DNA from: Tabrizicola sp.
Lineage (GTDB): Bacteria > Pseudomonadota > Alphaproteobacteria > Rhodobacterales > Rhodobacteraceae
Assembly: GCA_025458105.1 (NCBI GenBank)
Contig: JALOTD010000010.1
Location: 1 to 64,000, forward strand
Direction of reading: 5' to 3'
Length of the DNA: 64,000 nucleotides
Shown here: positions 9,507 through 16,919 of the stretch, in pieces
Layout of the letters: the number at the start of each line of letters is the position of its first letter
How positions within the stretch are numbered: position 1 is the first letter of the stretch
Program-made: the position numbers and the translations under genes
The notes under the pieces: model-generated
The model's database searches: none
What the model was told of the DNA's origin: nothing
Seen by the model: only the letters and a program-made list of their open reading frames with translations

Positions 9507-11135
9507 ATGGCCATGCTGGGATCTTCAGGACATCACGACACCTTCACCCGCGACCGGCTGCCCCCGGCTGACCAGTGGCCGGACCTCATGCTTGACGGGT
9601 TCCACTATCCCGACTGGCTGAACGCTGCCGTGGAACTGACCGACCGGATGGTAGAGCGGGGCTTTGGCGACCATGTGGCGCTGATCGGCAACGGCCGCCA
9701 GCGCACCTATAAGGAGCTGTCGGACTGGACCAACCGCATCGCCCATGCGCTGGTCAGCGACTACGGGGTGAAGCCCGGCAACCGTGTGCTGATCCGGTCG
9801 GCCAACAATCCGGCGATGGTGGCGGCTTGGCTGGCGGCGACCAAGGCCGGGGCGGTGGTCGTCAACACCATGCCGATGCTGCGGGCGGGCGAGTTGACCG
9901 CGATCGTGGACAAGGCCGAGATCGGGCTTGCGCTGTGCGACACCCGGCTGATGGAGGAACTGGTCACCTGCGCCAAAACCTCGCGCTTCCTGAAAACCGT
10001 CGTCGGCTTTGACGGCACCGCGAACCACGACGCGGAACTGGACCGCGCCGCCCTGTCGAAACCCGTCCGCTTCACCCCGCCACCCACGGGGCGGGACGAT
10101 GTGGCGCTTCTGGGCTTCACCAGTGGCACGACCGGGGAACCCAAGGCCACGATGCATTTCCACCGCGACCTCCTCATCATCGCCGACGGGTATGCCCGCG
10201 AGGTACTGGGGGTCACCCCGTCCGATGTCTTTGTGGGCTCCCCGCCGCTGGCTTTTACCTTTGGCCTCGGCGGCCTCGCGATCTTCCCCCTGCGCTTCGG
10301 CGCGGCGGCGGCCCTTCTGGAACAGGCCAGCCCCGCAAACATGGTCGAGATCATCCAGACCCACCGCGCCACCATCTGCTTTACCGCCCCCACCGCCTAT
10401 CGCGCGATGCTGAAGGCGATGGAGGATGGGGCGGACCTCTCCTCCCTCCGCGCCGCCGTCAGCGCGGGGGAAACCCTGCCCGCCCCGGTCTACGAGGAAT
10501 GGATGGCGAAAACTGGCAAGCCCATGCTCGACGGCATCGGCGCGACCGAGATGCTGCATATCTTCATCACCAACCGCTTCGACGACCACCGCCCCGCCTG
10601 TACCGGACGTCCCGTCACGGGGTATGAGGCGCGGATCGTGGGGCACGACATGGCGGAATTGCCGCGCGGCGAGGTCGGGCGTCTGGCCGTGCGCGGGCCC
10701 ACCGGCTGCCGCTACATGACCGACGCGCGGCAGGCAAAATACGTGCAGAACGGCTGGAACCTGACCGGCGACAGTTTCTGGCAGGACGAGGACGGCCGCT
10801 TCCACTTTGCCGCCAGGTCCGACGACATGATCGTCAGCGCCGGCTACAACATCGCCGGGCCCGAGGTGGAGGCCGCGCTCCTTATGCACCCGCAGGTGGC
10901 CGAATGCGCCGTGGTCGGCGCCCCGGACGAAGAGCGCGGCATGATCGTCGAGGCGCATGTGGTGCTGGTGTCGGGGGCCGTGGGCGATGCGCTGATGGTC
11001 AAGCTGCTGCAGGACCACGTGAAGCAGGTGATCGCACCCTACAAGTACCCGCGCCGGGTGGTCTTTGCCGACAACCTGCCCAAGACGCAGACCGGAAAGA
11101 TCCAGCGCTTCCGCCTGCGCGGCCCGCAGGGCTGA
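9507..11135 (+). CDS. 2-aminobenzoate-CoA (benzoate-CoA family) ligase
   Basis: 542-residue ANL-superfamily ligase that activates an aromatic acid with ATP and CoA. The P-loop-like LLGFTSGTTGEPKAT, aromatic-pocket FTFGLGGLAIFPLRFGA, the GIGATEMLHIF segment, hinge SDDMIVSAGYNIAGPEVEAAL and C-terminal Lys motif PKTQTGKIQR are all present. With the 2-aminobenzoyl-CoA monooxygenase/reductase in the operon, anthranilate is the most likely substrate (AbmG-like); benzoate is the alternative. It starts 3 bp after the dioxygenase stop; ATG 9513 is an alternative start. The last gene of the catabolic run is intact. Confidence 0.87.
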   Translation: MAMLGSSGHHDTFTRDRLPPADQWPDLMLDGFHYPDWLNAAVELTDRMVERGFGDHVALIGNGRQRTYKELSDWTNRIAHALVSDYGVKPGNRVLIRSANNPAMVAAWLAATKAGAVVVNTMPMLRAGELTAIVDKAEIGLALCDTRLMEELVTCAKTSRFLKTVVGFDGTANHDAELDRAALSKPVRFTPPPTGRDDVALLGFTSGTTGEPKATMHFHRDLLIIADGYAREVLGVTPSDVFVGSPPLAFTFGLGGLAIFPLRFGAAAALLEQASPANMVEIIQTHRATICFTAPTAYRAMLKAMEDGADLSSLRAAVSAGETLPAPVYEEWMAKTGKPMLDGIGATEMLHIFITNRFDDHRPACTGRPVTGYEARIVGHDMAELPRGEVGRLAVRGPTGCRYMTDARQAKYVQNGWNLTGDSFWQDEDGRFHFAARSDDMIVSAGYNIAGPEVEAALLMHPQVAECAVVGAPDEERGMIVEAHVVLVSGAVGDALMVKLLQDHVKQVIAPYKYPRRVVFADNLPKTQTGKIQRFRLRGPQG

Positions 11136-11175
11136 GGTCTGTCTTCAGCGAAGATCCGCTGCGCATGATGAGGGA

Positions 11176-11252
11176 TGGTACCGCCTCCCCGGCTCGAACG
11201 GGGGACCCCCAGATCCACAATCTGGTGCTCTAACCAACTGAGCTAAGGCGGC
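11176..11252 (-). tRNA. tRNA-His (GTG)
   Basis: 77-nt cloverleaf on the minus strand with CCA encoded (11176-11178). Acceptor GCCGCCT/AGGCGGT, D-arm GCTC...GAGC, anticodon stem CCAGA/TCTGG with loop TTGTGGA (anticodon GTG, His), T-arm CCCCG-TTCGAGC-CGGGG. The first acceptor pair is G-U and the discriminator is A. There is no encoded G-1:C73 pair, a known peculiarity of alphaproteobacterial tRNA-His, which supports the taxonomic placement. Confidence 0.93.
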
Positions 11253-11380
11253 ACTCCGGCGCGATTTAGCCCCGTCCCCCCCGGAATGCAAGCGCCTTTG
11301 GGCCCCCGTCGCAGCGGTTTTTCCTTGCGCCGCGACGCGTCGCCCGTTACCCCGCCCCGCAAGAGCCAGGGGCCAGGAAC

Positions 11381-11599
11381 ATGGGTATCAACTCTCCAAG
11401 CGACATCGCGGCGAACCTGCAGATCGGGCCGACCGACGCAGGTATGGTGCGTATCTACATCGAGGCAGAGGGCGGGATCGACCTTCCGCTCGACTTCGAC
11501 CCGGAAGAAGCCGAAGAGATCGCCGAGGAATTGCGCGCGGCGGCAGAGGCTGCCCGGGCCATGGCTGATAAACCTTCCGGAAAGCCGAAGAACCGGTGA
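11381..11599 (+). CDS. Small conserved acidic protein (DUF6324-like)
   Basis: 72-residue acidic protein (MGINSPSDIAANLQIGPTD...FDPEEAEEIAEELRAAAEAA) with a beta-rich first half and a charged helix at the C-terminus. It resembles the small Rhodobacterales family annotated DUF6324; the number is from memory. Function is unknown, it has no signal or membrane segment, and it is presumably cytoplasmic. ATG 11381 has CCAGGAAC just upstream. It stands alone between tRNA-His and the convergent MmcB gene. Confidence 0.75.
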   Translation: MGINSPSDIAANLQIGPTDAGMVRIYIEAEGGIDLPLDFDPEEAEEIAEELRAAAEAARAMADKPSGKPKNR

Positions 11600-11657
11600 A
11601 CCGGGACGCCCAAATTCCTTCAAGGGAACTTGCAGATCTTTTCGAAAAGATTTGCCC

Positions 11658-12131
11658 CTATCCCGAAAAGCCGGGATCCCGCAGCATTTGCAGCCGACCC
11701 GCCGCCGCACGGGCAAAGGTCCGCAAGACCACCTTGCGACGCGCCCCGGACAGGGGCACTTCCGGTGCCATGCGCGCCACTTCGGCATCGTAGGCATCGG
11801 CCAGGATCAGCCCGGTTCCTTCCGGCAACAGCTCTACCGGGAAATCTGCATCCACCGCCCAGAAAAAGCGGTCGCACCAGTCCAGGTAGCCCTGCCACTT
11901 GCGGTCGGACTGAAAGTCTGCCCGGCCAGACTTGCATTCAACGACCCAGATCTCACCCCTTGGCCCAAGCGCCATTACATCGACCCGCAGTCCGGGGCAG
12001 GGGATCAGTTCTTCGACACAGACGAAGTCCAGCGCGCGCAAGCCCCTGCAGACCCCGCGCTGAAGGCGTTGGCCCGGCTGGGGCGGAAGAAGTTCGAGGG
12101 GGCTCAGGGTCTGATCCATCATGAAAAGCAT
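11658..12131 (-). CDS. mmcB: MmcB family DNA-repair nuclease-fold protein
   Basis: 157-residue protein with a PD-(D/E)XK-like core: RVDVMALGPRGEIWVVECKSGRADFQSD supplies the Asp and E-x-K residues, and KWQGYLDWCDRFFWAVDADFP is the conserved family block. In Caulobacter MmcB is an SOS-linked protein acting in translesion repair of mitomycin lesions; a similar role is assumed here. ATGs at 12122 and 12119 are alternative starts. It converges with the DUF6324-like gene. No LexA box is evident in the 237 bp upstream. Length is normal. Confidence 0.85.
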   Translation of the reverse strand: MLFMMDQTLSPLELLPPQPGQRLQRGVCRGLRALDFVCVEELIPCPGLRVDVMALGPRGEIWVVECKSGRADFQSDRKWQGYLDWCDRFFWAVDADFPVELLPEGTGLILADAYDAEVARMAPEVPLSGARRKVVLRTFARAAAGRLQMLRDPGFSG

Positions 12132-12368
12132 GAACTAAAGGTGAACAAATGTCCAGCCTTGCGGTGAACCCGACCGCAGCCTATCTTCCCGGGTGGCGGG
12201 TGCTGCTCCTCGCGTGTGGGGCCAATTTTCCAGTGGCCGATAAGCAAGCGAACGGGGGCTGGCTCTGCCTGGATCCTGGTCCAGGTATCTGGCGCCCACC
12301 TGAGACCTCTGGCTCTAAAGGGGCAGGTTGCCCCGCCCCGTTCCCCACCGATCATGGGCCAAGGGAAA
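12132..12368. other. Intergenic, no gene recognised
   Basis: This 237-bp gap between mmcB and the DUF481 remnant, both on the minus strand, presumably contains the mmcB promoter. No credible frame, RNA gene or repeat is visible. Confidence 0.5.
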
Positions 12369-12857
12369 TCAGAAGCCCAAGACCAGTGAAATGCCCAGCC
12401 GGGTGTCCGTCTTAATCGCGCGGGTATCATTTTGTTCGATCAGGTAGCTCACGCGCGTCGACAGGCTGTCGGTCACCCCGCAGTTCACCCCCAGGTCATT
12501 GTTCGCCCGTTGGGACGTGTCCGAAGACAGGATGTCGGTGTCGTTGGTCAGAAAGACCGCATCTGAGATCTGGTAGAAGAACCGTGATGAGGCGAGATAG
12601 CCCTCTTCCGTCTCGGACTGGCCGAGGCCGTTCTTCAGACAGCTGACGCCGACGCCCGCCTGCAGACGCCAGGCCATGTCGGGCGTGTTGATCACCCGGT
12701 AGCCCGGACCGAAGCCGATGAAAGCGTCGCGCCCGATCTGATCTGCGGCCACAGCAAGCCCGGCGCGTTTGACGCGGGCCAGACCGAACAGGGAGAAGCG
12801 GTCGTTCAGATTGTAGTTCGCGCCATAGACCGCGAAGATGTCTTCCTTGCTCGTCAT
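12369..12857 (-). pseudogene. DUF481 outer-membrane beta-barrel protein, N-terminus missing
   Basis: 162 residues matching the C-terminal two thirds of DUF481 (YdiY-like) outer-membrane proteins: alternating strands YNLNDRFSLFGLARV, FIGFGPGYRVINTPDMAWRLQAGVG, YLASSRFFYQISDAVFLTNDTDIL, and a terminal TRLGISLVLGF ending in Phe as barrel proteins do. The signal peptide and the first strands are absent. Immediately upstream lies a LysR fragment, joined at 12857-12860. As it stands it cannot be exported, so it is a remnant or an assembly join. Confidence 0.75.
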
Positions 12858-13086
12858 GTCCTGCGGCTGTCAGCACGCCGCCGCCGTTTGTACGGTCAAA
12901 AAGCGGACGGCCCAAACGGTCTTTCAGCCGTTGTATCCGCAGGGAAACAGCAGTTTGCCTGACGTACAGCCGCCCCACTGCTGCGCCGAACGATCCGCTT
13001 GCGGCACCTTCCAGAAAGGTTTGATAGGGTACAGGTCCACGCTTGCAAGTCCAGATACACCGTCTGGAAACGTGCAGCGCGCCCAC
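12858..13086 (-). pseudogene. LysR-type regulator, N-terminal fragment only
   Basis: On the minus strand, YQTFLEGAASGSFGAAVGRLYVRQTAVSLRIQRLKDRLGRPLFDRT...VLTAAG is the winged-helix DNA-binding part of a LysR-family regulator (about 60 residues). No good start codon is in frame, and the frame shifts upstream. The whole effector domain is missing, because the sequence passes directly into the DUF481 frame at about 12857. The two genes were probably neighbours that lost the DNA between them. Confidence 0.7.
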
Positions 13087-13133
13087 TTGTTGCCAAGGTC
13101 AGATCACGAAAAGGCAGCTTTCCGCCAGGGGGT

Positions 13134-13442
13134 TTAGCGGCGGCGTTTTGGCCGGGCCTCGACGCGTACTGGTACCGGAATGGCAGCATGCTGGCGCAGG
13201 CCACCCTGGGAGCCGTCCGCATCTTCGGCCATTCCCATGACGCGAAATGCGAACTGGACCGCCGAGAAGACAATGCCATTGAAGACGACGAGCATGGCCG
13301 CCGCAACAAGACCGATGTCGGACCCCAGGATCAGATGGCCGATCCCGGCCACATCCCACCAGATCAGGCTTCCGGTAAAGACACCGGCAATGCCAAAGCC
13401 GATGGCAACACTGCGAACATAAAGGCTGACAAGCTCGGGCAT
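13134..13442 (-). CDS. Small two-helix membrane protein of unknown function
   Basis: 102-residue protein starting MPELVSLYVRSV at 13442, with two hydrophobic segments (about residues 9-30, VAIGFGIAGVFTGSLIWW, and 42-64, GLVAAAMLVVFNGIVFSAVQF) and a basic C-terminal tail rich in Arg and Pro. It resembles short Rhodobacteraceae inner-membrane proteins without assigned function. A start at 13493 would add 17 residues without membrane character and is less likely. It lies 53 bp downstream of the Anbu gene on the same strand and may be in its transcript. Confidence 0.65.
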   Translation of the reverse strand: MPELVSLYVRSVAIGFGIAGVFTGSLIWWDVAGIGHLILGSDIGLVAAAMLVVFNGIVFSAVQFAFRVMGMAEDADGSQGGLRQHAAIPVPVRVEARPKRRR

Positions 13443-13495
13443 CGGAATCTCCTTCTGCACACAGAAGCTAGGGCTCGATTGCGGCGATTCCAAGA

Positions 13496-14218
13496 TCAGA
13501 TCGTGATCCGCGCGAATCCGTCACGGAGTGCGTTCGACCAAGCCTCGCTCATCGCGCGAAATGCCGGATCCCCTGCCTCGATCCGCCGTTTCGAACTGAC
13601 GCGCAGTGCATCCCTCTCGATTACCGAAAGGTCAAGCGGCATGCCGACCGAAAGGTTGGATCGAAGCGTCGAATCCATCGACAGAAGCACCGCCTTCTGC
13701 GCATCCGCGAGGCTTGTGGAGGGTTTTACCACCCGGTCCAGGATCGGTTTGCCGTATTTGTGCTCGCCGATCTGGAGGAACGGCGTGTCTTCCGTCGCCT
13801 CGATGAAGTTGCCTTCGGGGTAGATCAGGAACATCCGCATTCCCCCGCCCCGGCGCTGGCCCGCGACGATCATGCTGGCGCTTGCCCCTTGCGCCGCGGA
13901 TAGCTTGTGATCCACTTCTGCCCGCACCTCTGCCAGTTTGCCGCCAACGATCTCGGCCACCTTCAACATCGTCGGTGCCAGCATGATGCTGGTATCGGGC
14001 GTGGCGTCCGGGTCATCAATCGCATCGTGCAGCTGGGCGATCGTCGTCTGAGTGACCGACAGGCTACCCGCAGTCATGATGACAATCACCCGCTCGCCCG
14101 GGTCCTCGAACGTGAACATCTTGCGATAGGTGGAAATGTTGTCGAGCCCCGCATTGGTGCGCGTGTCCGACAAAAGCACCATGCCCTCGTTCAGCAAGAG
14201 CCCCACGCAATAAGTCAT
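13496..14218 (-). CDS. Anbu-type proteasome-related peptidase
   Basis: 240-residue Ntn-hydrolase of the 20S-proteasome/HslV superfamily. MTYCVGLLLNEGMVLLSDTRTNAG is the Anbu N-terminus. The TYC start suggests Thr2 as nucleophile after Met removal, with the DTRTNAG lysine-equivalent region and ITMTAGSL-like IMTAGSLSVTQ next. In known genomes Anbu sits with alpha-E, transglutaminase-like and circularly permuted ATP-grasp proteins, and the same set follows here on the same strand. The cluster is thought to make and process a peptide modification, but its substrate is unknown. Full length. Confidence 0.88.
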   Translation of the reverse strand: MTYCVGLLLNEGMVLLSDTRTNAGLDNISTYRKMFTFEDPGERVIVIMTAGSLSVTQTTIAQLHDAIDDPDATPDTSIMLAPTMLKVAEIVGGKLAEVRAEVDHKLSAAQGASASMIVAGQRRGGGMRMFLIYPEGNFIEATEDTPFLQIGEHKYGKPILDRVVKPSTSLADAQKAVLLSMDSTLRSNLSVGMPLDLSVIERDALRVSSKRRIEAGDPAFRAMSEAWSNALRDGFARITI

Positions 14219-14969
14219 TCAAGCCCTCGGATCAGCAGGGTTGCCAGCCTTGTTTTGCTAGCGCCCCGACGCGATCTTGAAAAGGCGAAAACCTGACCCG
14301 ACCGGGCTTCTGTGCAGAAAGATGAACTAGAGCAAACCGCCAAGCCCCGCCACAAGCACTTAGGATTGCATGGTCTTCTGCAGCGCACTCCGTTTCCCCA
14401 CGCATCTCGCGCGCAAGGTCGAAGGGCAGGAAGGGTATGTCGCCTGCACTGCCCGAGGAAGCTGTAGGCAGGGGGTGCTCCGCACCCACGATCCTCGGCT
14501 TGGCCATCCTGACCGCCATGACGCAGTCGGCCACTTTGTGGTCACCGGAATCGGTGCCCGCCTTCGGCAGATCAAAATCGGTCAAGGTCTCGCTTAGGCG
14601 CTGCGTAAGCCGCAGGTTGTGCTTCTCATGCCGTGCCCGATTGTAGCCAGACGGGGCATCGGAAGAGCAGACGTGCAACCGGACAGCCGCCCCCTGAAGT
14701 CAGCGGTGCACGGGTTCGGCTACCTTGCGCACAGCCTTGCAGTGGCCGGATCCCGCAACGGAGCAGTGACGGTCCCCGCCGCATCGGGCGTAGGAGCCGA
14801 TGTCGCCCATCGGCTTTGGCGGCGCGGGATCGGCAAAGGCCGGATCAGGCACAACCGCGAAGACATCGAGATCGCTCTTCAGCCTTGCCGCGTCCGCAGG
14901 TCAAAGAAGACGCCTAGCCTTTCAAGCCCTTGCGCAACGGTCGTCCTACGGCAAACCAGTGGACAACGC
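14219..14969. other. 751-bp stretch without recognisable gene, inside the Anbu cluster
   Basis: The Anbu and transglutaminase-like genes are usually close, but here 751 bp separates them. Reading frames on both strands are short and none resembles a family I know. The longest minus-strand frame (14232-14678) has a Cys-rich, low-conservation look. The lower GC and frequent stops suggest inserted or decayed DNA. It may also hold a promoter for Anbu. Confidence 0.5.
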
Positions 14970-15776
14970 CTATTGCTGGGCTGCCAGAACTGCAACGGTC
15001 ACATCCATCTCTTCCTTCGCGCCGCCCCGGGCAATCCCCCGGATCGGCGCTGCATCCTGCGCATCAAAGCCTGACCCCAGACGAATATAGCGTTCGTCCG
15101 GGCAGGACCGGTTCGCCGGGTCAAAGCCCACCCAGCCCAGCGTCGGAACGAAAAGCTCGGCCCAGGCGTGGGCGGCCTCATGCGCGTTCCCGTCCGCATC
15201 GGCAAACAGATAGCCCGAGACATAGCGCGCCGGAATGTTCCGCACCCGCGCCACCGCGATCAGCGCATGGGCATGGTCCTGGCAGACCCCCTCGGCCAGC
15301 GCCAGCGCCTCGGCGGCGGTGGTGTGGGCATGCGTGACACCAGGCCGGTACGCAATAGCGTCCGACACTGCAGCCGACAGGGCATGGGCTAGAGCAAGCA
15401 CATCCGGCGCCTCGACTGACCGGGCCAGCGTCTCCAGTGCCACATCGGCCCGCGTGGGCGTCGTGTCCCGCAGATAGACCTCGGGCGCCACGGTTTCGCG
15501 ATGGCCACGCAGGACTCCGGCCAAGTCGGTCGTCTCAACCGTGCCACGTACCCGAACCTCGACCGAGGTTACCGGCCCGGCGATGGTCCAACCCTGCACC
15601 TGATCCCCCGCCCCGTCGCGATGGGTCGCGCCGCGCAGGCCACCGCTGACCGTCACCTCCCAGTCCACCACCTTCTGCCCGGCAAAGGCCGACGGGGTCA
15701 GCCGGTGGCTTTGCACCACCGACCGAACGGGGCGGTCGTAGAGGTAGCGCGTCATATGATCGACCGTCAGCCGCAT
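14970..15776 (-). CDS. Transglutaminase-like cysteine protease family protein
   Basis: 268-residue protein with an N-terminal bacterial transglutaminase-like domain (MRLTVDHMTRYLYDRPVRSVVQSHRLTP) and a papain-fold core holding the triad: EGVCQDHAHALIAVAR (Cys), NAHEAAHAWAELFVP (His) and GWVGFDPANR (Asp). It probably forms or breaks amide bonds on a peptide made by the ATP-grasp protein. Its ATG overlaps the alpha-E stop by one base (TGATG). Cytoplasmic, with no signal peptide. Length and triad are complete. Confidence 0.9.
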   Translation of the reverse strand: MRLTVDHMTRYLYDRPVRSVVQSHRLTPSAFAGQKVVDWEVTVSGGLRGATHRDGAGDQVQGWTIAGPVTSVEVRVRGTVETTDLAGVLRGHRETVAPEVYLRDTTPTRADVALETLARSVEAPDVLALAHALSAAVSDAIAYRPGVTHAHTTAAEALALAEGVCQDHAHALIAVARVRNIPARYVSGYLFADADGNAHEAAHAWAELFVPTLGWVGFDPANRSCPDERYIRLGSGFDAQDAAPIRGIARGGAKEEMDVTVAVLAAQQ

Positions 15777-16726
15777 CAGCGCATTTCCCCACTGAGATAG
15801 GCCTCATTGATCGCCAGCGCGAGGTCGGCCGCATCGCGGATATAACGCGTCAGATATTCGTGCAGGCCTTCGTCGAAGATTGCGTCCACGGTCGTCCCTT
15901 CCACTTCCGCCAAAAGCGCCCGCGCCTTCGCTTGCGCCTCGGTCTCGCGGCCATAGGCCTTTGCAACCCGGCCCAGATGGTTGACGAGCCCGGCCGAACA
16001 GGTCGCCAGCGACCGCGGCGATTGCGGGTTCAGGATCAGGAAATCCGCGATCTTGGCCGCCGTCACCTCGCCGCCATAAGCCCAGTGAAATGCGCGCTGC
16101 GCCCCCATAGCGCGCAGAAGTGTGGACCACTGGTAGTTGTCCAGGCCCGACCCCACGAACTCCAGTCGCGGCAGCAAGACATAGTACTTCACATCCATCA
16201 AGCGTGCCGTGCTGTCGCCACGCTCCAGGTAATAGCCGATGTTCAGGAAGTTGAATCCATCGTCCCGCAAGAGGGTTGCATCGATTGCCCCCCGCACCAT
16301 CGCCGCATGGCGCGTGACCCAGTCGGTCAGTCGACCCAGGTCAACACGCGAGCGTTCTTCGCGTTCCAGGGCCTTCAATTCCTGAAAGGCGGTGTTCAGC
16401 GCATCCCAGACCTGAGACGTCAGCGCCGTCCGCACGATCCGCCCGTTTTCGCGCGCCGCCGTGATGCAGCTGGCAACGGAGGACGGGTTGTCGCGATCGA
16501 AAAACAGGAAGCTTTCGATGTTGCGTTGCACCGGATCGCCATATTTCTGCGCAAAGGCGGCAGCCATCCCTGTGGCCTGCAACAGACTGTCCCATTCGCT
16601 GCGATAGCCATGCGCGGATGGAAGCAGGCTAATCCGGCTGCCCACTTCCAGAAGCCGCGCCACGGTATCGGCGCGCTCCATGTATCGGGCGATCCAGTAG
16701 AGATTGTCGGCAGTCCGGCTCAGCAA
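15776..16726 (-). CDS. Alpha-E domain protein
   Basis: 316-residue all-helical alpha-E protein (LLSRTADNLYWIARYMERADTVARLLEVG at the start; NIGYYLERGDSTARLMDVKYYVLLP in the middle). Biochemical role is unknown; it always accompanies the ATP-grasp/transglutaminase pair. The start is taken as TTG 16726 because it gives the family N-terminus (M)LSRTADN. The frame stays open upstream to an ATG at 16957, but those 77 codons encode a translated inverted repeat and part of the preceding gene. The repeat at 16731-16883 abuts the start and leaves no ordinary ribosome binding site, so expression may be altered. Confidence 0.85.
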   Translation of the reverse strand: MLSRTADNLYWIARYMERADTVARLLEVGSRISLLPSAHGYRSEWDSLLQATGMAAAFAQKYGDPVQRNIESFLFFDRDNPSSVASCITAARENGRIVRTALTSQVWDALNTAFQELKALEREERSRVDLGRLTDWVTRHAAMVRGAIDATLLRDDGFNFLNIGYYLERGDSTARLMDVKYYVLLPRLEFVGSGLDNYQWSTLLRAMGAQRAFHWAYGGEVTAAKIADFLILNPQSPRSLATCSAGLVNHLGRVAKAYGRETEAQAKARALLAEVEGTTVDAIFDEGLHEYLTRYIRDAADLALAINEAYLSGEMR

Positions 16727-16730
16727 GGCG

Positions 16731-16883
16731 GCCTCCCCCTCACCCCGACCCTCTCCCCCAGGGGGAGAGGGGGCGCAAGTTGCCACCGGCGGGTCCCGGC
16801 CTGCGACGCGACAGGTGCGCACGGGTTGGCCGAGGAGCCCCTCCCTCTCCCCCTGGGGGAGAGGGTCGGGGTGAGGGGGAGGC
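16731..16883. repeat. Perfect 41-bp inverted repeat around a 71-bp spacer (REP-like)
   Basis: The left arm, 16731-16771, begins GCCTCCCCCTCACCCCGACC. The right arm, 16843-16883, is its exact reverse complement. Each arm also contains its own CCCTCTCCCCC/GGGGGAGAGGG hairpin. The element fills the gap between the ATP-grasp stop and the alpha-E start. A related single arm is at 26209-26274. This is the widespread CCTCACCCC...CCCTCTCCCC intergenic repeat type. Confidence 0.85.
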
Positions 16884-16919
16884 CAGCCACAGCGTGACCC
16901 GCTAACTTGGCACTCTGCA

